From an uncultured bacterium (GTDB lineage: Bacteria; Hydrogenedentota; Hydrogenedentia; Hydrogenedentales; CAILVY01): 47,691 bases of DNA. Of this stretch, positions 35,730 to 46,200 are shown one piece after another; position 1 is the first letter of the stretch; every line of letters begins with the position of its first letter. Below the pieces are notes generated by a model that did no database searches, was not told the origin of the DNA, and saw only the letters and a list, made by a program, of their open reading frames with translations. The translations under genes were made by a program, and so were the position numbers. The stretch spans positions 1-47,691 of the forward strand of contig CALEDJ010000041.1 of assembly GCA_937951485.1 (NCBI GenBank), read 5' to 3'.

Positions 35730-36134
35730 ATGTTAAACATCTACTGAATTGTCACTGTCTTGATTGCATGTTCATGTGCAGTCGCCCTTCAATCCTGCTG
35801 TTATTGTAGTTATTCGTTTTTCGCTTGCCCTGATGGCAGCACCCCAACTCCACCTGCCGCGGGATGTGTATTTGACCCTGGATGGTTTAATCCGGGTGGT
35901 GTATTGGCAGGAACATGCTACTGCCCCGCTGTTAGGAAATGCTATGGACGAACACAATGCGTAACGGGTAGCACTGGATCCGGGACCACACCTTGCTGCA
36001 ATATTGATGGTTGCGGCGGCAAGTGCGTGGAATGCTCTTTTGAGGTTTATCTTCCGGCAGGTGAGAATACCTGTGGCAATCACGATATCGCAGAGTATTG
36101 TATACCAGACATGTCATGCAGGTATGCAGCATGA
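35730..36134 (+). CDS. Cys-rich exported protein with an in-frame TGA at codon 6
   Basis: A strong ribosome site (GAGGAGGAC) 5 nt before ATG 35730 opens the frame MLNIY, then TGA (35745-35747), then IVTVLIACSCAVALQS in the same frame to a stop at 36132. If the TGA is read through or was once TGG, the product is a 134-residue protein with a normal signal peptide. Otherwise translation would have to restart at TTG 35760, which has no ribosome site. The mature part holds about 20 Cys in 120 residues, in pairs and clusters (SCCYC, GTCYC, TPCC, CGGKCVEC), suggesting a disulfide-rich or metal-binding extracellular protein. I recognise no family. The stop overlaps the possible start region of the next gene. 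Confidence 0.55.
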
Positions 36135-36159
36135 ACGTATTTTGTTCGTGCTCCACAAG

Positions 36160-37407
36160 ATGGCCGTAATGAAGAAAATCGAAATGAAACTCAATATTGC
36201 TCCAGTGTCTCCTCACCGTTGGCACGTGCGAGACGCCCACCATTGCATATTCCGCCCGGTTCTTTTGGTGTTATTGATTTGTATTGGGACGGTTGTTTTC
36301 GCTGCCGACGTGGAAACAACGGCCATAAAAACAAAAGCATCAGACTTGGAAACTGTGAAGCGCGCATTGCTCGACTGGTCAATGTCTGTTGAAAACTTTG
36401 ATATTCAGTACGCAATTCGCAGCGTGTTGATAGACGGTGATGGAGAGAAGTTCCGGGGCCACTGGCGTTTTGATTACCGCCGAGCGGGCGAGAATTTCTA
36501 TTTTCTGCGGGAAACGTTTGACGAGAGCGGCGCCTCGAAAGAAACTCATATTTTGGCCTGTGTCGGTGGGACGGGTGAGTTCCTTCAGACCCACAGAAGT
36601 GGTGATGTTACCGGGACCATAAACATAAAGGCGCCGGCGTTTCCGTATTTTCCCTGGGGCGCCTATATCACCCCCGAAGAAATTCTGGGGGAGTATATGG
36701 AGCGGCCTTTGCGTCAAATGCTTTCAAGCGGTGCTTCAAGTTTGCGCACGAAAGACGGCGACTTGCTGTTTGTCCATGAAAACTATGATCTGCGCTGCTC
36801 CGTGGAAGTGTTTTTTGATGAAGCCCTGCGTGTGAAGCGCATTGACTGGTTTTTTCGGCCCTATGAACTGACTGAAGAGGAACTGGAAGTTTTATGGCCC
36901 GGCGATCCGCTCGATTTGCGCCTTTTGATGACATCACTTGTTTTTGACGATATAACGGAAGTGGACGGCGTTCCCTTTCCTGCTACAGTAAAGAAAATTT
37001 GGTGGGACTCCGACGAAGCGCCTAAGCAACGTCTCGTTCGTCAGCGGGATAGTGGCGAAATAGGCAACGCGGAATTCTTGGTAAAGTATTTTTCGAGGCC
37101 GCAATTTGCAGTAGTAGTGCAAACCTTCAATATTGAATCCATAGGATTCAATCAACCCTTGACAATTGCGGATTTCAAGATCGCTTGGCCTGAGAGCGCG
37201 ATTCTCTTCGACGCGGAGACCGACAGGCAGGTGGCAAATCCAAATGCTTCCCGATGGAGGCAACTGCTTTCGCGGGGTTATTGTATTCCCCGCCTTACAG
37301 AGTTGAGCGTCTATCAAGTGTCACTCTTGCTTTCTGTCCTGTCGCTCATGTTCGCAGTGTCGGCGGTTGCCATTGTAAGGTTGCGCCGAAAATCTTCGGT
37401 CAAGTAG
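36160..37407 (+). CDS. Membrane-anchored secreted protein of unknown function
   Basis: About 415 residues from ATG 36160. The start is uncertain: ATG 36124, 36169 and 36178 are also in frame, and none has a good ribosome site. A hydrophobic segment (FRPVLLVLLICIGTVVFAA) acts as signal peptide. A long beta-rich soluble domain follows (LLDWSMSVENFDIQYAIRSV ... GHWRFDYRRAGENFYFLRE), with a pattern loosely like LolA/outer-membrane lipoprotein-sorting folds; this is a guess from texture, not a motif. A C-terminal helix (SLLLSVLSLMFAVSAVAIV) with RLRRK anchors it, with the domain outside. It directly follows the Cys-rich gene and may be its partner. No family recognised. Confidence 0.6.
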   Translation: MAVMKKIEMKLNIAPVSPHRWHVRDAHHCIFRPVLLVLLICIGTVVFAADVETTAIKTKASDLETVKRALLDWSMSVENFDIQYAIRSVLIDGDGEKFRGHWRFDYRRAGENFYFLRETFDESGASKETHILACVGGTGEFLQTHRSGDVTGTINIKAPAFPYFPWGAYITPEEILGEYMERPLRQMLSSGASSLRTKDGDLLFVHENYDLRCSVEVFFDEALRVKRIDWFFRPYELTEEELEVLWPGDPLDLRLLMTSLVFDDITEVDGVPFPATVKKIWWDSDEAPKQRLVRQRDSGEIGNAEFLVKYFSRPQFAVVVQTFNIESIGFNQPLTIADFKIAWPESAILFDAETDRQVANPNASRWRQLLSRGYCIPRLTELSVYQVSLLLSVLSLMFAVSAVAIVRLRRKSSVK

Positions 37408-37475
37408 TTTTTCGCCTTCTGTGACAAACAGTACTTTACCTGTAATTCAGCGAGATTATACAAAAGGGGTTACTC

Positions 37476-40409
37476 TTACTCCGAAGTGATCGTGTATCTC
37501 TTGCCTTTCTCCACTGGAAACGTAACGACGAATTCGCTGCGGTCGGATATTTCCTGGCGGTTGGTTTCGGTCAGGGGGATGGGGCTGTCGTCGGCGTGGA
37601 CGGTGATGCCCGCGACGTTGGGGATGCGGATGCGGCAGAGGCCGTCGTGCTTGGGGCGGATTTCGGCATGGGTCAGTGCGCCATTTTCCCACGCGATGTC
37701 CACTTCGTAACCGCCGCGTGCGCGGAGGCCCTTGACGCTGCCTTTCGGCCAGGCTTTTGGCAGGGCGGGCAACAGGAATATCTCGCCGGTGTGGCTCTGG
37801 ATCAGCATTTCGGCGATGCCCGCCGCGCCGCCGAAGTTGCCGTCAATCTGGAATGGCGGGTGATCGTCGAAGAGATTCGGCAACGTGGATTTTGCGAGCA
37901 ATGCCTGGAGGTTCTCATAGGCCTTTTCGGCGTCATGGAATCGCGCGAAGAAACTGATGATCCACGCGCGGCTCCAGCCGGTGTGGCCGCCGCCGTGGCT
38001 CAGCCGATACTCCAGCGATTTCCGGGCGGCCTCGAAGAGTTCCGGCGTGGCGTTGCGGGTCAATTGCCGGCCAGGATGCAGCCCGTACAGGTGCGACATA
38101 TGCCGGTGGCCCGGTTCCGGTTCGTCGTAGTCTTCGATCCATTCCTGGAGGCGTCCCGTTTTGGGGCTGATTTGCAGCGGCGGCAAGCGGTCCAGCGCCT
38201 GCCGCAGGTCCTCCCGGAACGCCGCATCCGTGTCCAGCAAGGTTGCGGCCTCGATGCAGTTCGTGAACAGGTCGTGGATGATCATCAGGTCCATGGTCGC
38301 GGCATAGGTGAACATGGACTGCGTGCCGTCGGGCTTGCGGAACGCGTTCTCCGGTGAGTGTGAGGGATTGGTGACGAGGCGTCCCTGCGGGTCTTCGACG
38401 AGGAAATCCAGGAGAAACAGGGCCGCGCCTTTCATCAGCGGATAAGCGCGTTTCTCCAGGAATTCCAGGTCGCCGCTGAACAGGAAATGATCATAGGGGT
38501 GCTGCGCCAGCCACGCCGCGCCCATCGGCCACACGCCCCACACGCCGTCGGCGGGGGTGGTAAAGCCGAAAATGTCGCTGAGATGGTGCACGACCCAGCC
38601 GCGCGCGCCGTAGTGCACGCGGGCGGTGCGCTCTCCGGAAGGCACAAGGCTGTCCATGTAGTCGAAGAGCGGCAGATGACATTCGGCGAGGTTGGCGACT
38701 TCGGCGGGCCAGTAGTTCATTTGCAGGTTGATGTTGGTGTGATAGTCGCTGTTCCAGGGCGCGTTGATGTGTTCGTTCCAGATGCCCTGCAGGTTCGCGG
38801 GCAGGCAACCCGGTCGGGAACTGCCCATCAACAGATAGCGTCCGAATTGGAAATAGAGCGCGGCGAGATGGGGGTCGTCTGCGCCGGTGCGCACCATCGC
38901 GAGGCGTTCATTGGTCGGGAGCGCCGCATGGGCGGTGCGCCCCAAGTCCAGAGAGACCCGGTGAAACGGCGACTGGTGGTCGGCGATGTGATTGGCCTTC
39001 AGGGCGGCATACGGTTTTTTTCGGGCTGCCTCGAGCGTGGCAGCGCACAGCGCCTCGGGATCATCGCCGCGATAATTTGTGGCCGCAGCGACCAGCATCA
39101 CCGCCGCGTCGGCCCCGCGAATGCTGATCGCGCCGTCACGGTTGGCCGTTTCGCCGCCCTGCGGCAAAGCGAGCAAGCGCGCGGCAAAGCGCATCCCGAC
39201 GTTCTCACCGGTTTCATGGTGTTCGCGCTGAATCTGCCCACGCAGGATCAGGCTGTTTTCGCCTTCGCTGAAACATTGCGCATCCTGGGGGCGCGACATG
39301 CGTAAATCGAGATGCAACGCACCCGGCGTGTTCGCCTTGATGTGCAGCACGAGCACATTGTCCGGCGCGGACGCAAAGACCTCGCGCCGGATGGCCGCGC
39401 CGTCGGCGTCATATTCGACCGCGGCGATGCCGGTACCGAGGTCGAGCATCCGGCGATACCCGCGCACCGTTGCGGGTTTCCGAAACGTTATCCAAAGGTC
39501 GCCCAGTGTCTGGTAGGATTTGATGCGCTGCGGATCGCCCATGAGCGCCTCTCCGGCCAGCGCTCGCGCTTCTTCATTCTTGCCTTCAAACAGCAGACGG
39601 CGCACTTCGGGCAGTGCTTCCAGCGCCTTGGGATTTGTCGTGTCGCGGGGGTAGCCGTCCCACACTGATTCCTCGTTCATCTGGATGCGCTCTTCGTGAA
39701 CCGACCCGAAAATCATCGCGCCCAGGCGGCCATTGCCTACCGGCAGCGCCTCGACCCACGCGCCCGCCGGGCGCCGATACCATAGAAGCCAGTCTCCCTC
39801 CGGGGCATTTGCCTCCCCCTCGAAGACCACGCCCTCTGATCCGGGAACCGAATGGAAGGTCGTGTGAAATGTCTCGGCCATTTTGATTGCCTCGTTACTC
39901 TCCGGGGGCGCCGGCCACTGGCTCCAGGCAGGGTCATCGCCGGTCCGGAAGCGCCATACGCCTTCCAGACCAATCAGGCCTTTTGCGGAAGTCAATATCT
40001 GGCCACCTTGCCAGATGCCGCCATCGCCCCGCCGGTCATAAACCCGCACCGCGACCAGATTCCATCCGCCGAAGCGGATGCATTCCTGCGGCAGCGCATA
40101 GCGCCGTTCCGCTTTATACGCCCCTTGGTATGGCGGCGGGAACGATCCGGTCGTGCCCACCTTCACCCCATTGAAAAATGTCTCGTCCACATCGTCTATC
40201 GCGCCGAGATGAAGCGTCAGTGATTCCCCCGTCCAATCCGCGGGAATAAAAACAAAACACTGGTACCAGGCAAAACCGTCGTATTGTTCCAGTCCCGGGA
40301 TGCCGGACTTTTCCCAATGCCCAGGCACGCGCATCGGCATCCAATCGGCCCCGGCACTATGTGCCCATATCCCACATCCTGCCACAAGGACCAGTATGAT
40401 TCGCTTCAT
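37476..40409 (-). CDS. Exported GH95 alpha-L-fucosidase with N-terminal GH2-like sugar-binding domain
   Basis: A 977-residue protein with a signal peptide at residues 1-21. Residues about 24-165 form a jelly-roll typical of the GH2 N-terminal domain ([18 protein letters not shown]), unusual for this family. GH95 follows: [21 protein letters not shown] near residue 210, then [20 protein letters not shown] and [10 protein letters not shown] with N559 and N561, SPENAF with the probable acid E687, and [10 protein letters not shown] with D856. These residues match the Asn-assisted inverting mechanism of characterised GH95 1,2-alpha-L-fucosidases. Some members act on galactose instead. ATG 40409 is preceded by GGAAGGG. 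With the GH29 enzyme it suggests use of fucosylated glycans or algal polysaccharide. Confidence 0.9.
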   Translation of the reverse strand: MKRIILVLVAGCGIWAHSAGADWMPMRVPGHWEKSGIPGLEQYDGFAWYQCFVFIPADWTGESLTLHLGAIDDVDETFFNGVKVGTTGSFPPPYQGAYKAERRYALPQECIRFGGWNLVAVRVYDRRGDGGIWQGGQILTSAKGLIGLEGVWRFRTGDDPAWSQWPAPPESNEAIKMAETFHTTFHSVPGSEGVVFEGEANAPEGDWLLWYRRPAGAWVEALPVGNGRLGAMIFGSVHEERIQMNEESVWDGYPRDTTNPKALEALPEVRRLLFEGKNEEARALAGEALMGDPQRIKSYQTLGDLWITFRKPATVRGYRRMLDLGTGIAAVEYDADGAAIRREVFASAPDNVLVLHIKANTPGALHLDLRMSRPQDAQCFSEGENSLILRGQIQREHHETGENVGMRFAARLLALPQGGETANRDGAISIRGADAAVMLVAAATNYRGDDPEALCAATLEAARKKPYAALKANHIADHQSPFHRVSLDLGRTAHAALPTNERLAMVRTGADDPHLAALYFQFGRYLLMGSSRPGCLPANLQGIWNEHINAPWNSDYHTNINLQMNYWPAEVANLAECHLPLFDYMDSLVPSGERTARVHYGARGWVVHHLSDIFGFTTPADGVWGVWPMGAAWLAQHPYDHFLFSGDLEFLEKRAYPLMKGAALFLLDFLVEDPQGRLVTNPSHSPENAFRKPDGTQSMFTYAATMDLMIIHDLFTNCIEAATLLDTDAAFREDLRQALDRLPPLQISPKTGRLQEWIEDYDEPEPGHRHMSHLYGLHPGRQLTRNATPELFEAARKSLEYRLSHGGGHTGWSRAWIISFFARFHDAEKAYENLQALLAKSTLPNLFDDHPPFQIDGNFGGAAGIAEMLIQSHTGEIFLLPALPKAWPKGSVKGLRARGGYEVDIAWENGALTHAEIRPKHDGLCRIRIPNVAGITVHADDSPIPLTETNRQEISDRSEFVVTFPVEKGKRYTITSE

Positions 40410-40447
40410 GGTTTACCCTTCCATGCGGTGGAGCCGTGCATTTGAAA

Positions 40448-40483
40448 ACAAGCCCGAAGGCCTGATGAGGCCTTCGGGCTTGT
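40448..40483 (-). terminator. Rho-independent terminator after tRNA-His
   Basis: A 16-bp perfect stem (ACAAGCCCGAAGGCCT at 40448-40463 and its complement at 40468-40483) has a 4-nt loop. On the minus strand it is followed by TTTC. It lies 10 bp past the tRNA 3' end and 39 bp before the GH95 start, so the two units are insulated. Confidence 0.8.
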
Positions 40484-40492
40484 GCTGCTGAC

Positions 40493-40569
40493 TGGTACCG
40501 GGGCAGGGGGTCGAACCCTGGACCTTTGGATCCACAATCCAACGCTCTGACCAACTGAGCTACCCCGGC
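40493..40569 (-). tRNA. tRNA-His (anticodon GTG), CCA encoded, without G-1:C73
   Basis: A full cloverleaf reads on the minus strand: acceptor GCCGGGG pairs with CCCCGGT, T8-A9, D-arm GCTC...GAGC, anticodon stem TTGGA/TCCAA with loop TTGTGGA (anticodon GTG), variable AGGTC, T-arm CAGGG-TTCGACC-CCCTG, then A73 and CCA. Position -1 is C, and the first acceptor pair is G1-U72. Most bacterial tRNA-His have an encoded G at -1 paired to C73; this one has neither. Confidence 0.95.
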
Positions 40570-40724
40570 GCATGACGTCATATGATACATTTTGTGCCGC
40601 GTTTTCGCACATGCCACCCCCTCCGCCAGACACGCATGTGGTACCGGTGCGCAGATGCTGTTTTTCTGTGATTCGCCCAAGTATAGGACATGTTCCCGAG
40701 ACGATGCAAACAACCCATGCGTCA

Positions 40725-42992
40725 CTATGGTGAAGTTTGTGGCGGATGCCCAGGCGGAAATGCAGGGGCCACAGCATGAAGCCAGGCGATGACGTGCTGT
40801 TGCATGATGTTGTCGAAGTGGTTATAGGCGATGGGCATGTCATGCAGGAAGGTCTCAGATGCGCCGAAGGCGGCATAGGCTGCTGCCACGTGTTCGCCGG
40901 CGGGCCGCATCAGTTCGAGCGGCGCTTCGCGGTCAAGCGTGGGGGAGACCAGCAGCAGAGGCCGGGGCGCGATGCAGCCCAGCACTTCATCCACATCATA
41001 GGGCACACGGCCCTCCTGGCCCACGAAATACCCCAATTGCGGCAGAATCATCTGCACCTGCGCCCAGCGTCGGATGCCGCCGGTGCGCAGCAGGTCAATG
41101 TCGAGTCGGAATGGCGGCGGGGCGCAGACGAGGGCGTAGCCGGCAGGCCGGTCGTCCAACGCGGCAAGATGAATCGCGACCATTGCACCAAGGCCGTAAC
41201 CCACCACATAAATCCGGTCAGGGGCGACATAGGGCAGGTCGGTCATGGTATCGAGCGCGGCGCGGGCATCCCGGACCATTTGCCCCAGCAACGACCAGCG
41301 CGGATAGCGTTGGTAAAATCCCTCCACTTCCTCAATACGGCGGCCAAATCCCGGCAAATCGAAGCAGAACACGGGATAGCCCGCCAAGGCAAGGCTCAGA
41401 TACGGCTGTTCCCCCCGGCGATATCCGGCGGCATAGCCGTGGGGCGTGGACCATGGATGCAGCCACAGAACGGCGGGATGGCGCTGTCCGGATTCCGCCA
41501 GTCCTTTGGGGTAATACACATCGGCGTTGATGTAATCGCCGAACATCAGGTCGTGCTTCTCCAAAGCGGGAGGGAGCATACCGCGTCCCAGCATCACCTC
41601 GATGGGGGCCGGTTCGCGGCCATAGGTGCCGATGGGGGAATAGGCCGCCGGCGGCGCCTGCCCCAACATGGCGTTGACGGCGCGGCGGATTTCGGGCTTC
41701 CGGCTTTCCCATGCTTCCCGGGACGCAGGCATGACATCCCAAGGTCTTGATGGCAAGGCATTTACGTCAAATGCCGACGGAGTTTGCGCGGTCCATGCCT
41801 CCCAGTCGTGGGGATGTATCAGTCGTTCAGGGAAGGGATAATCGCCGCGCCCGAACTGGGCGTCGCACCAGTCCAGGTAACGCTCTATCACCGCAGGCCA
41901 GGTTTCATGGCTGCCGAAGCGCCAAAGAATGCGCAGCCGCTCTTCCGCCTCATGCAACGCATAGACTGGCTTTACGGCCAGATAGGTCTTTTCCATTGCC
42001 CATGTGGATTCCACAGGGTCATTGATAGCGATGCTCAGCAGACAGGCCCGCGGCGCGACCATGGCCACGAGGTCCGGCAGGTCCACTGGCAATTTGTGTT
42101 CGCGCCCCACGAAAAAGCGCCAGCGGGGATGGAACCAATCCGGAAAACGGCGCGTAATGTTTTCGATGCCTTCACCAAAGTGATGCTCGCCAAAATATCT
42201 GGCGGACAGCGATCCGCCCGCCCCGGAACTGCTCGATATGACGACGGCGATGCGTTCGTCCATAGCCGCCGCCATCAGCGACATTTTTCCGTTGCGTGAG
42301 TGGCCGGTGAGGGCAATCTGGTCCATGTCCGCCTGCGGCACCGTGGCCAGATAATCCACGCAGCGTGCGGCGGCCCATGCCCGGCGGCAAAGCAGCGACC
42401 AGTCATATCCCGGATATGCCGCCAGGAAGGAGTCGGTATCATCGTAATCATCACATCCGAAATAAACGCAGGCGAGATAGCCGCGACGCAGGGCGATCAA
42501 CGCCCAGTCCCGGTGGTTGGTCTGGGTCATGAACACGGGGAATGGTCCCTGTCCATCGGGAATAAGCAACTCGACCCGCAAGTGCGCGGCACTGTTCGGA
42601 CCGAAACGCAACAGGACCCGTCGCGACAGCGCACCGGATTCCGGGCGTTCTTCCAGAATCTCCGCTTCCACGCGGTCAGGGGGCGGCGGCACATTGCCCA
42701 GAATCCAGTGATGCAGCAGGGCGAGGGTCTGTTCCCGGCGGCCCCGCCACTCCTCCACGCTTTCTATCCTGTCTTCCGGCGCGTCCGGCGCGCCGCCAAG
42801 CATATCCGGCAATTCCGCGCGGTCGGGCAACGCATCGAAATCCGGTGGAACCTCCCCCGACGTTTCCAGCCACGCCTCCCATTCTTTGCTCGACGGCAGG
42901 ACGGCCTGCAGTTCCACCATCCGTTCCCGTCCTGCCGCTGATATCATGTCTTCTGCCGCTACGAGAGTCAAGACAATCAGCATTGAAGTCAT
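40725..42992 (-). CDS. Exported tandem alpha/beta-hydrolase (CE15/acetyl-xylan-esterase-like), second domain lacking its nucleophile
   Basis: A 755-residue protein with a short signal peptide. Two homologous hydrolase units each begin with a similar lead-in (EEWRGRREQTLALLHHWILG; EAWESRKPEIRRAVNAMLG). Unit 1 (about 80-390) has LTGHSRNGKMSLMAAAMDER, the GxSRxGK elbow of CE15 glucuronoyl esterases with Ser232, and a GSHETWP His region. Unit 2 (about 420-740) has VVGYGLGAM where GxSxG is expected, so the nucleophile is Gly600, while a late His region (YNHFDN) remains. Unit 1 probably cleaves lignin-glucuronoxylan or acetyl esters; unit 2 may be structural or substrate-binding. GGGAGGGG precedes ATG 42992. 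A promoter lies at 43065-43094. Confidence 0.75.
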   Translation of the reverse strand: MTSMLIVLTLVAAEDMISAAGRERMVELQAVLPSSKEWEAWLETSGEVPPDFDALPDRAELPDMLGGAPDAPEDRIESVEEWRGRREQTLALLHHWILGNVPPPPDRVEAEILEERPESGALSRRVLLRFGPNSAAHLRVELLIPDGQGPFPVFMTQTNHRDWALIALRRGYLACVYFGCDDYDDTDSFLAAYPGYDWSLLCRRAWAAARCVDYLATVPQADMDQIALTGHSRNGKMSLMAAAMDERIAVVISSSSGAGGSLSARYFGEHHFGEGIENITRRFPDWFHPRWRFFVGREHKLPVDLPDLVAMVAPRACLLSIAINDPVESTWAMEKTYLAVKPVYALHEAEERLRILWRFGSHETWPAVIERYLDWCDAQFGRGDYPFPERLIHPHDWEAWTAQTPSAFDVNALPSRPWDVMPASREAWESRKPEIRRAVNAMLGQAPPAAYSPIGTYGREPAPIEVMLGRGMLPPALEKHDLMFGDYINADVYYPKGLAESGQRHPAVLWLHPWSTPHGYAAGYRRGEQPYLSLALAGYPVFCFDLPGFGRRIEEVEGFYQRYPRWSLLGQMVRDARAALDTMTDLPYVAPDRIYVVGYGLGAMVAIHLAALDDRPAGYALVCAPPPFRLDIDLLRTGGIRRWAQVQMILPQLGYFVGQEGRVPYDVDEVLGCIAPRPLLLVSPTLDREAPLELMRPAGEHVAAAYAAFGASETFLHDMPIAYNHFDNIMQQHVIAWLHAVAPAFPPGHPPQTSP

Positions 42993-43064
42993 TTTTCCCC
43001 TCCCGGATCGTTAATCTGCAAAGTCTTCGGCCTGGATGGGCCTTCTCGACGCACATCGGCGCTT

Positions 43065-43094
43065 ATGTTAGGCCCATCAGACCGTTATGTGCAA
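43065..43094 (-). promoter_or_regulatory. Promoter of the tandem esterase gene
   Basis: On the minus strand TTGCAC (43089-43094), an 18-bp spacer and TAACAT (43065-43070) lie about 70 bp upstream of ATG 42992, back to back with the promoter of the next gene. Confidence 0.4.
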
Positions 43095-43130
43095 ACTATT
43101 TAAGGCGCTGGACCCAGCAGCCCAAGAATC

Positions 43131-43159
43131 TTGACTTTTTTCCGTGACAGGCGTAAAGT
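43131..43159 (+). promoter_or_regulatory. Promoter of the LRR surface protein gene
   Basis: TTGACT (43131-43136), a 17-bp spacer and TAAAGT (43154-43159) precede ATG 43249 by about 90 bp. The spacing is ideal and the -35 hexamer is near consensus. Confidence 0.6.
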
Positions 43160-43248
43160 AGAAAACGGTCAAGAGAACAGTGTGTGTTTGGGAATAACGA
43201 ATGGCGTCGGTAGGGGCGTTATTCACAAGATGCAAGAAGGAGAACACC

Positions 43249-46200
43249 ATGAAACGATTAGTGTTAATAGTAATTCCGGTAATGATGTGTGCCGTGGGAC
43301 TTTCCGCTTATGCTGACCCCGGAGACGTACCGATGCCGGACCCGATTCTGGAAGCGGCTGTCGAGGCCATCATAGGCGATGACGGTGTACCTGGGGCGGT
43401 GGATGGAAACTGGCTTATCGGCGATGGCAACTCCAGCGCTGGACCGGGACTCAATGACCCGGATGGCCTGGTGGAATTGGGAAGTCTGGACGACTTTATA
43501 GTTGGTGTGACTGATTTGACGGGTTTGGAAGCGGCATTGAATCTGGAAGTAATGGTTTTGGCACTAGGCGATATTGCCAGTCTGGAACCGATTAAGGATT
43601 TGCCAAACCTGTTTGGTCTTGCCGGCGTCAACGTTGGTATTGGAGATGCGGAATTGGCCGAACTTGCAAGCGGCAGTGCTCCTCTGGCAGTCCTGCTATT
43701 ACTCAATGTTAACCTGGACGATTTCCCGAATGACATTACGACAGCGGGTATCAACAGCATCGGCGCGCTGAGTGGTCTGGTGGAGTTAGCGGTTGTCAAT
43801 ACCGGAAATGATCTGGACATCTCAGGACTGAGCGGATTGTCCCTCGGCGACTTGGGGTTGGGAGTCGGTTTAAACCTCTCTTCGAACAATATCGTTGGCG
43901 GCCTGGACGTCATTGAGGAGTTTGTCGGCCTGGCCAATCTGACCTTGGATGATATCGGCATGACCGACAGCGATTTGGGCGGGATTGACTGGTCCGTCTT
44001 CACCGCTCTGACGGAGAGTTTGAGCCTCTCCGGGAATGAACTGACGGATATCAGCCCCCTTGCGAATCTCGGTGCGACCCCTGCGTTATTGGGCCTGTCT
44101 TTCAACGATATCTCCACAGGGCTGAACGCACTGAATGTGTTGTCCGACGTGAATGAATTGTATTTGGGCGGCAATGCGATTGATGACGCTGCATTGGCGG
44201 AAGTCAATTGGGCCAATTTCGTCAATCTGGTCTGGCTGGGACTTGCCCTGAATGAGATCACCGATTTGACGCCGTTGCTTGACCTGGTTGGACAGGCTGC
44301 GCCAGGACTGGAGATATATCTCTTTGGCAACCCGTTGAGCAACGAAGCGTTATGTGTCCAAATCCCCCTGTTGGAGGCGGCGGGATTTGTCGTGAGTCCG
44401 GCAAGCGGACCGTGTTATGACTTGACGATTGCCGTGACGGGCGACGGCACGACCGACCCTGCGCCGGGTACGTATTCTTATCCGGAGGGGGGGGGCGTGT
44501 TGGTCCTGGCCATAGCCGATCCGGGATGGGGCTTCGTGGAATGGCAAGGGGACATCGGCGGCGCCGATCCGAATAATCCATCGCTGTTTGTTACGATGGA
44601 TCAAGACCGCGTGGTCACAGCGGTCTTTGCGGAATTGATCTATTCGGTAACGGTTGCTGCCGGAGCGAATGGCACCACCAATCCTGCGCCGGGCGTCTAT
44701 GGCTTCACAAGCGATCAGTTTTTTGTTGTTGAGGCCATTCCGGATGCAGGCTTTGCATTTGATCGTTGGGAGGACGGGATGGGCAATCCTATTCCGTTCG
44801 CCGAAAGAATCTTTGGCTTCAACGTGTCGCAATACGACACCATTGTGGCGATATTCGTGCCGGCGGACTACACGGTAACGATTAACGCGGTCGGTCCGGG
44901 CACTGTCTACCCTGTGCCGGGAGTCTATGGCATGCTTGCCGGTCGCTCTTTCTATGTTGTCGCATTCCCCGATCCCGGCGCCTATTTCGGCGGTTTCACG
45001 GGGGATATCGTCAGCGGCAACCCGTGGTTGAATTTCGTCGTTGATCAGGACTATGACATTACCGCGAACTTCACCAATACGGGCTACGAACTCACGATCC
45101 AAAAAACAGGTGACGGGTTCCTCATCCCGGCGCCAGGCGTCTATCGTGTGGCCGACGGCCTGAGCCTCACGCTGAAAGCGTTCGCAGCGCCCGGGTGGCA
45201 GTTCAGCGAATGGCAAACCGAGGATTTTGTGTTGGCTGATCCGACGAATCCCGAACAGGAGATCACGATCAGCGGCGCCGACGCCACAATAACGGCCGTG
45301 TTCGAGCCGATCCCCACGGCTACGGTGACCATCACCGTAGGCGGTGGGAACGGCACAACCGACCCTTCAGGTGCGATTGAAGTTCCGGTGGGCAATCCCA
45401 TTTTCATCCAGGCAATACCCGACCCCGGATGGGTGTTTTCCCATTGGGAAGACGGAGATGGCGCCGTTATCGGAACGTTCCCGTTCCTGTCCTTCTTCGT
45501 GACGGAGGACATCACCGTCGTGGCGTTCTTCGTTGAGGCGGATTATGAAGTGGTCATCCTGCCCGCCGACAATGGCACAACGCTGCCGCCGCCGGGCACA
45601 TATTACGTGCTGGAAGGCGCATCGCTCTTTATCGCTTCATTGCCGGACCCCGGATATGCACTGGGGTGGTGGGAAGACGGTGACGGCGGGTTGTTCAGCA
45701 CCACCATTAATCTGTTTTTGGGCAATATAGAACAGAATATCACTGTAAAGCCTGTTTTCGTCGTAGCCGATTACACCTTGACGCTGTCCAGGAGCGGTCC
45801 CGGTTCGGGCAATGTGTTCCCATTCGTTGGCAGCCGGGGCTACCGCGCGGGCGACGAGGTTTACATCTTTGTGACTCCTGACCCCGGCAGTTATTTCGGC
45901 GGATGGCAGGGCGATGCCACCGGATACGCTATGGGGATCGTTGTGGTGATGGATGAAGACAAATCCATTGAGGCTGTATTGGCGGACAGTGGATATAATT
46001 TGACCGTGGCAATAGACGGTTTCGGGTTCGTCAACTATCCTCTGGGGACTACCCCTCTGGCAGAAAACGTGACGTTTGATATCGTCGCCAGGCCGGGGGT
46101 CGGTTGGTTGTTCGGCAGTTGGCAGGGCGATATCGGCGACGAAGACCCGTATGATCCGACCTTGTCAGTTGTGATTGATCAAGACCGGTCGGTTCTGGCC

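Noticed and set aside
35745-35747. Selenocysteine codon
   Set aside because: The TGA falls in a signal peptide, and I see no convincing SECIS hairpin directly downstream.
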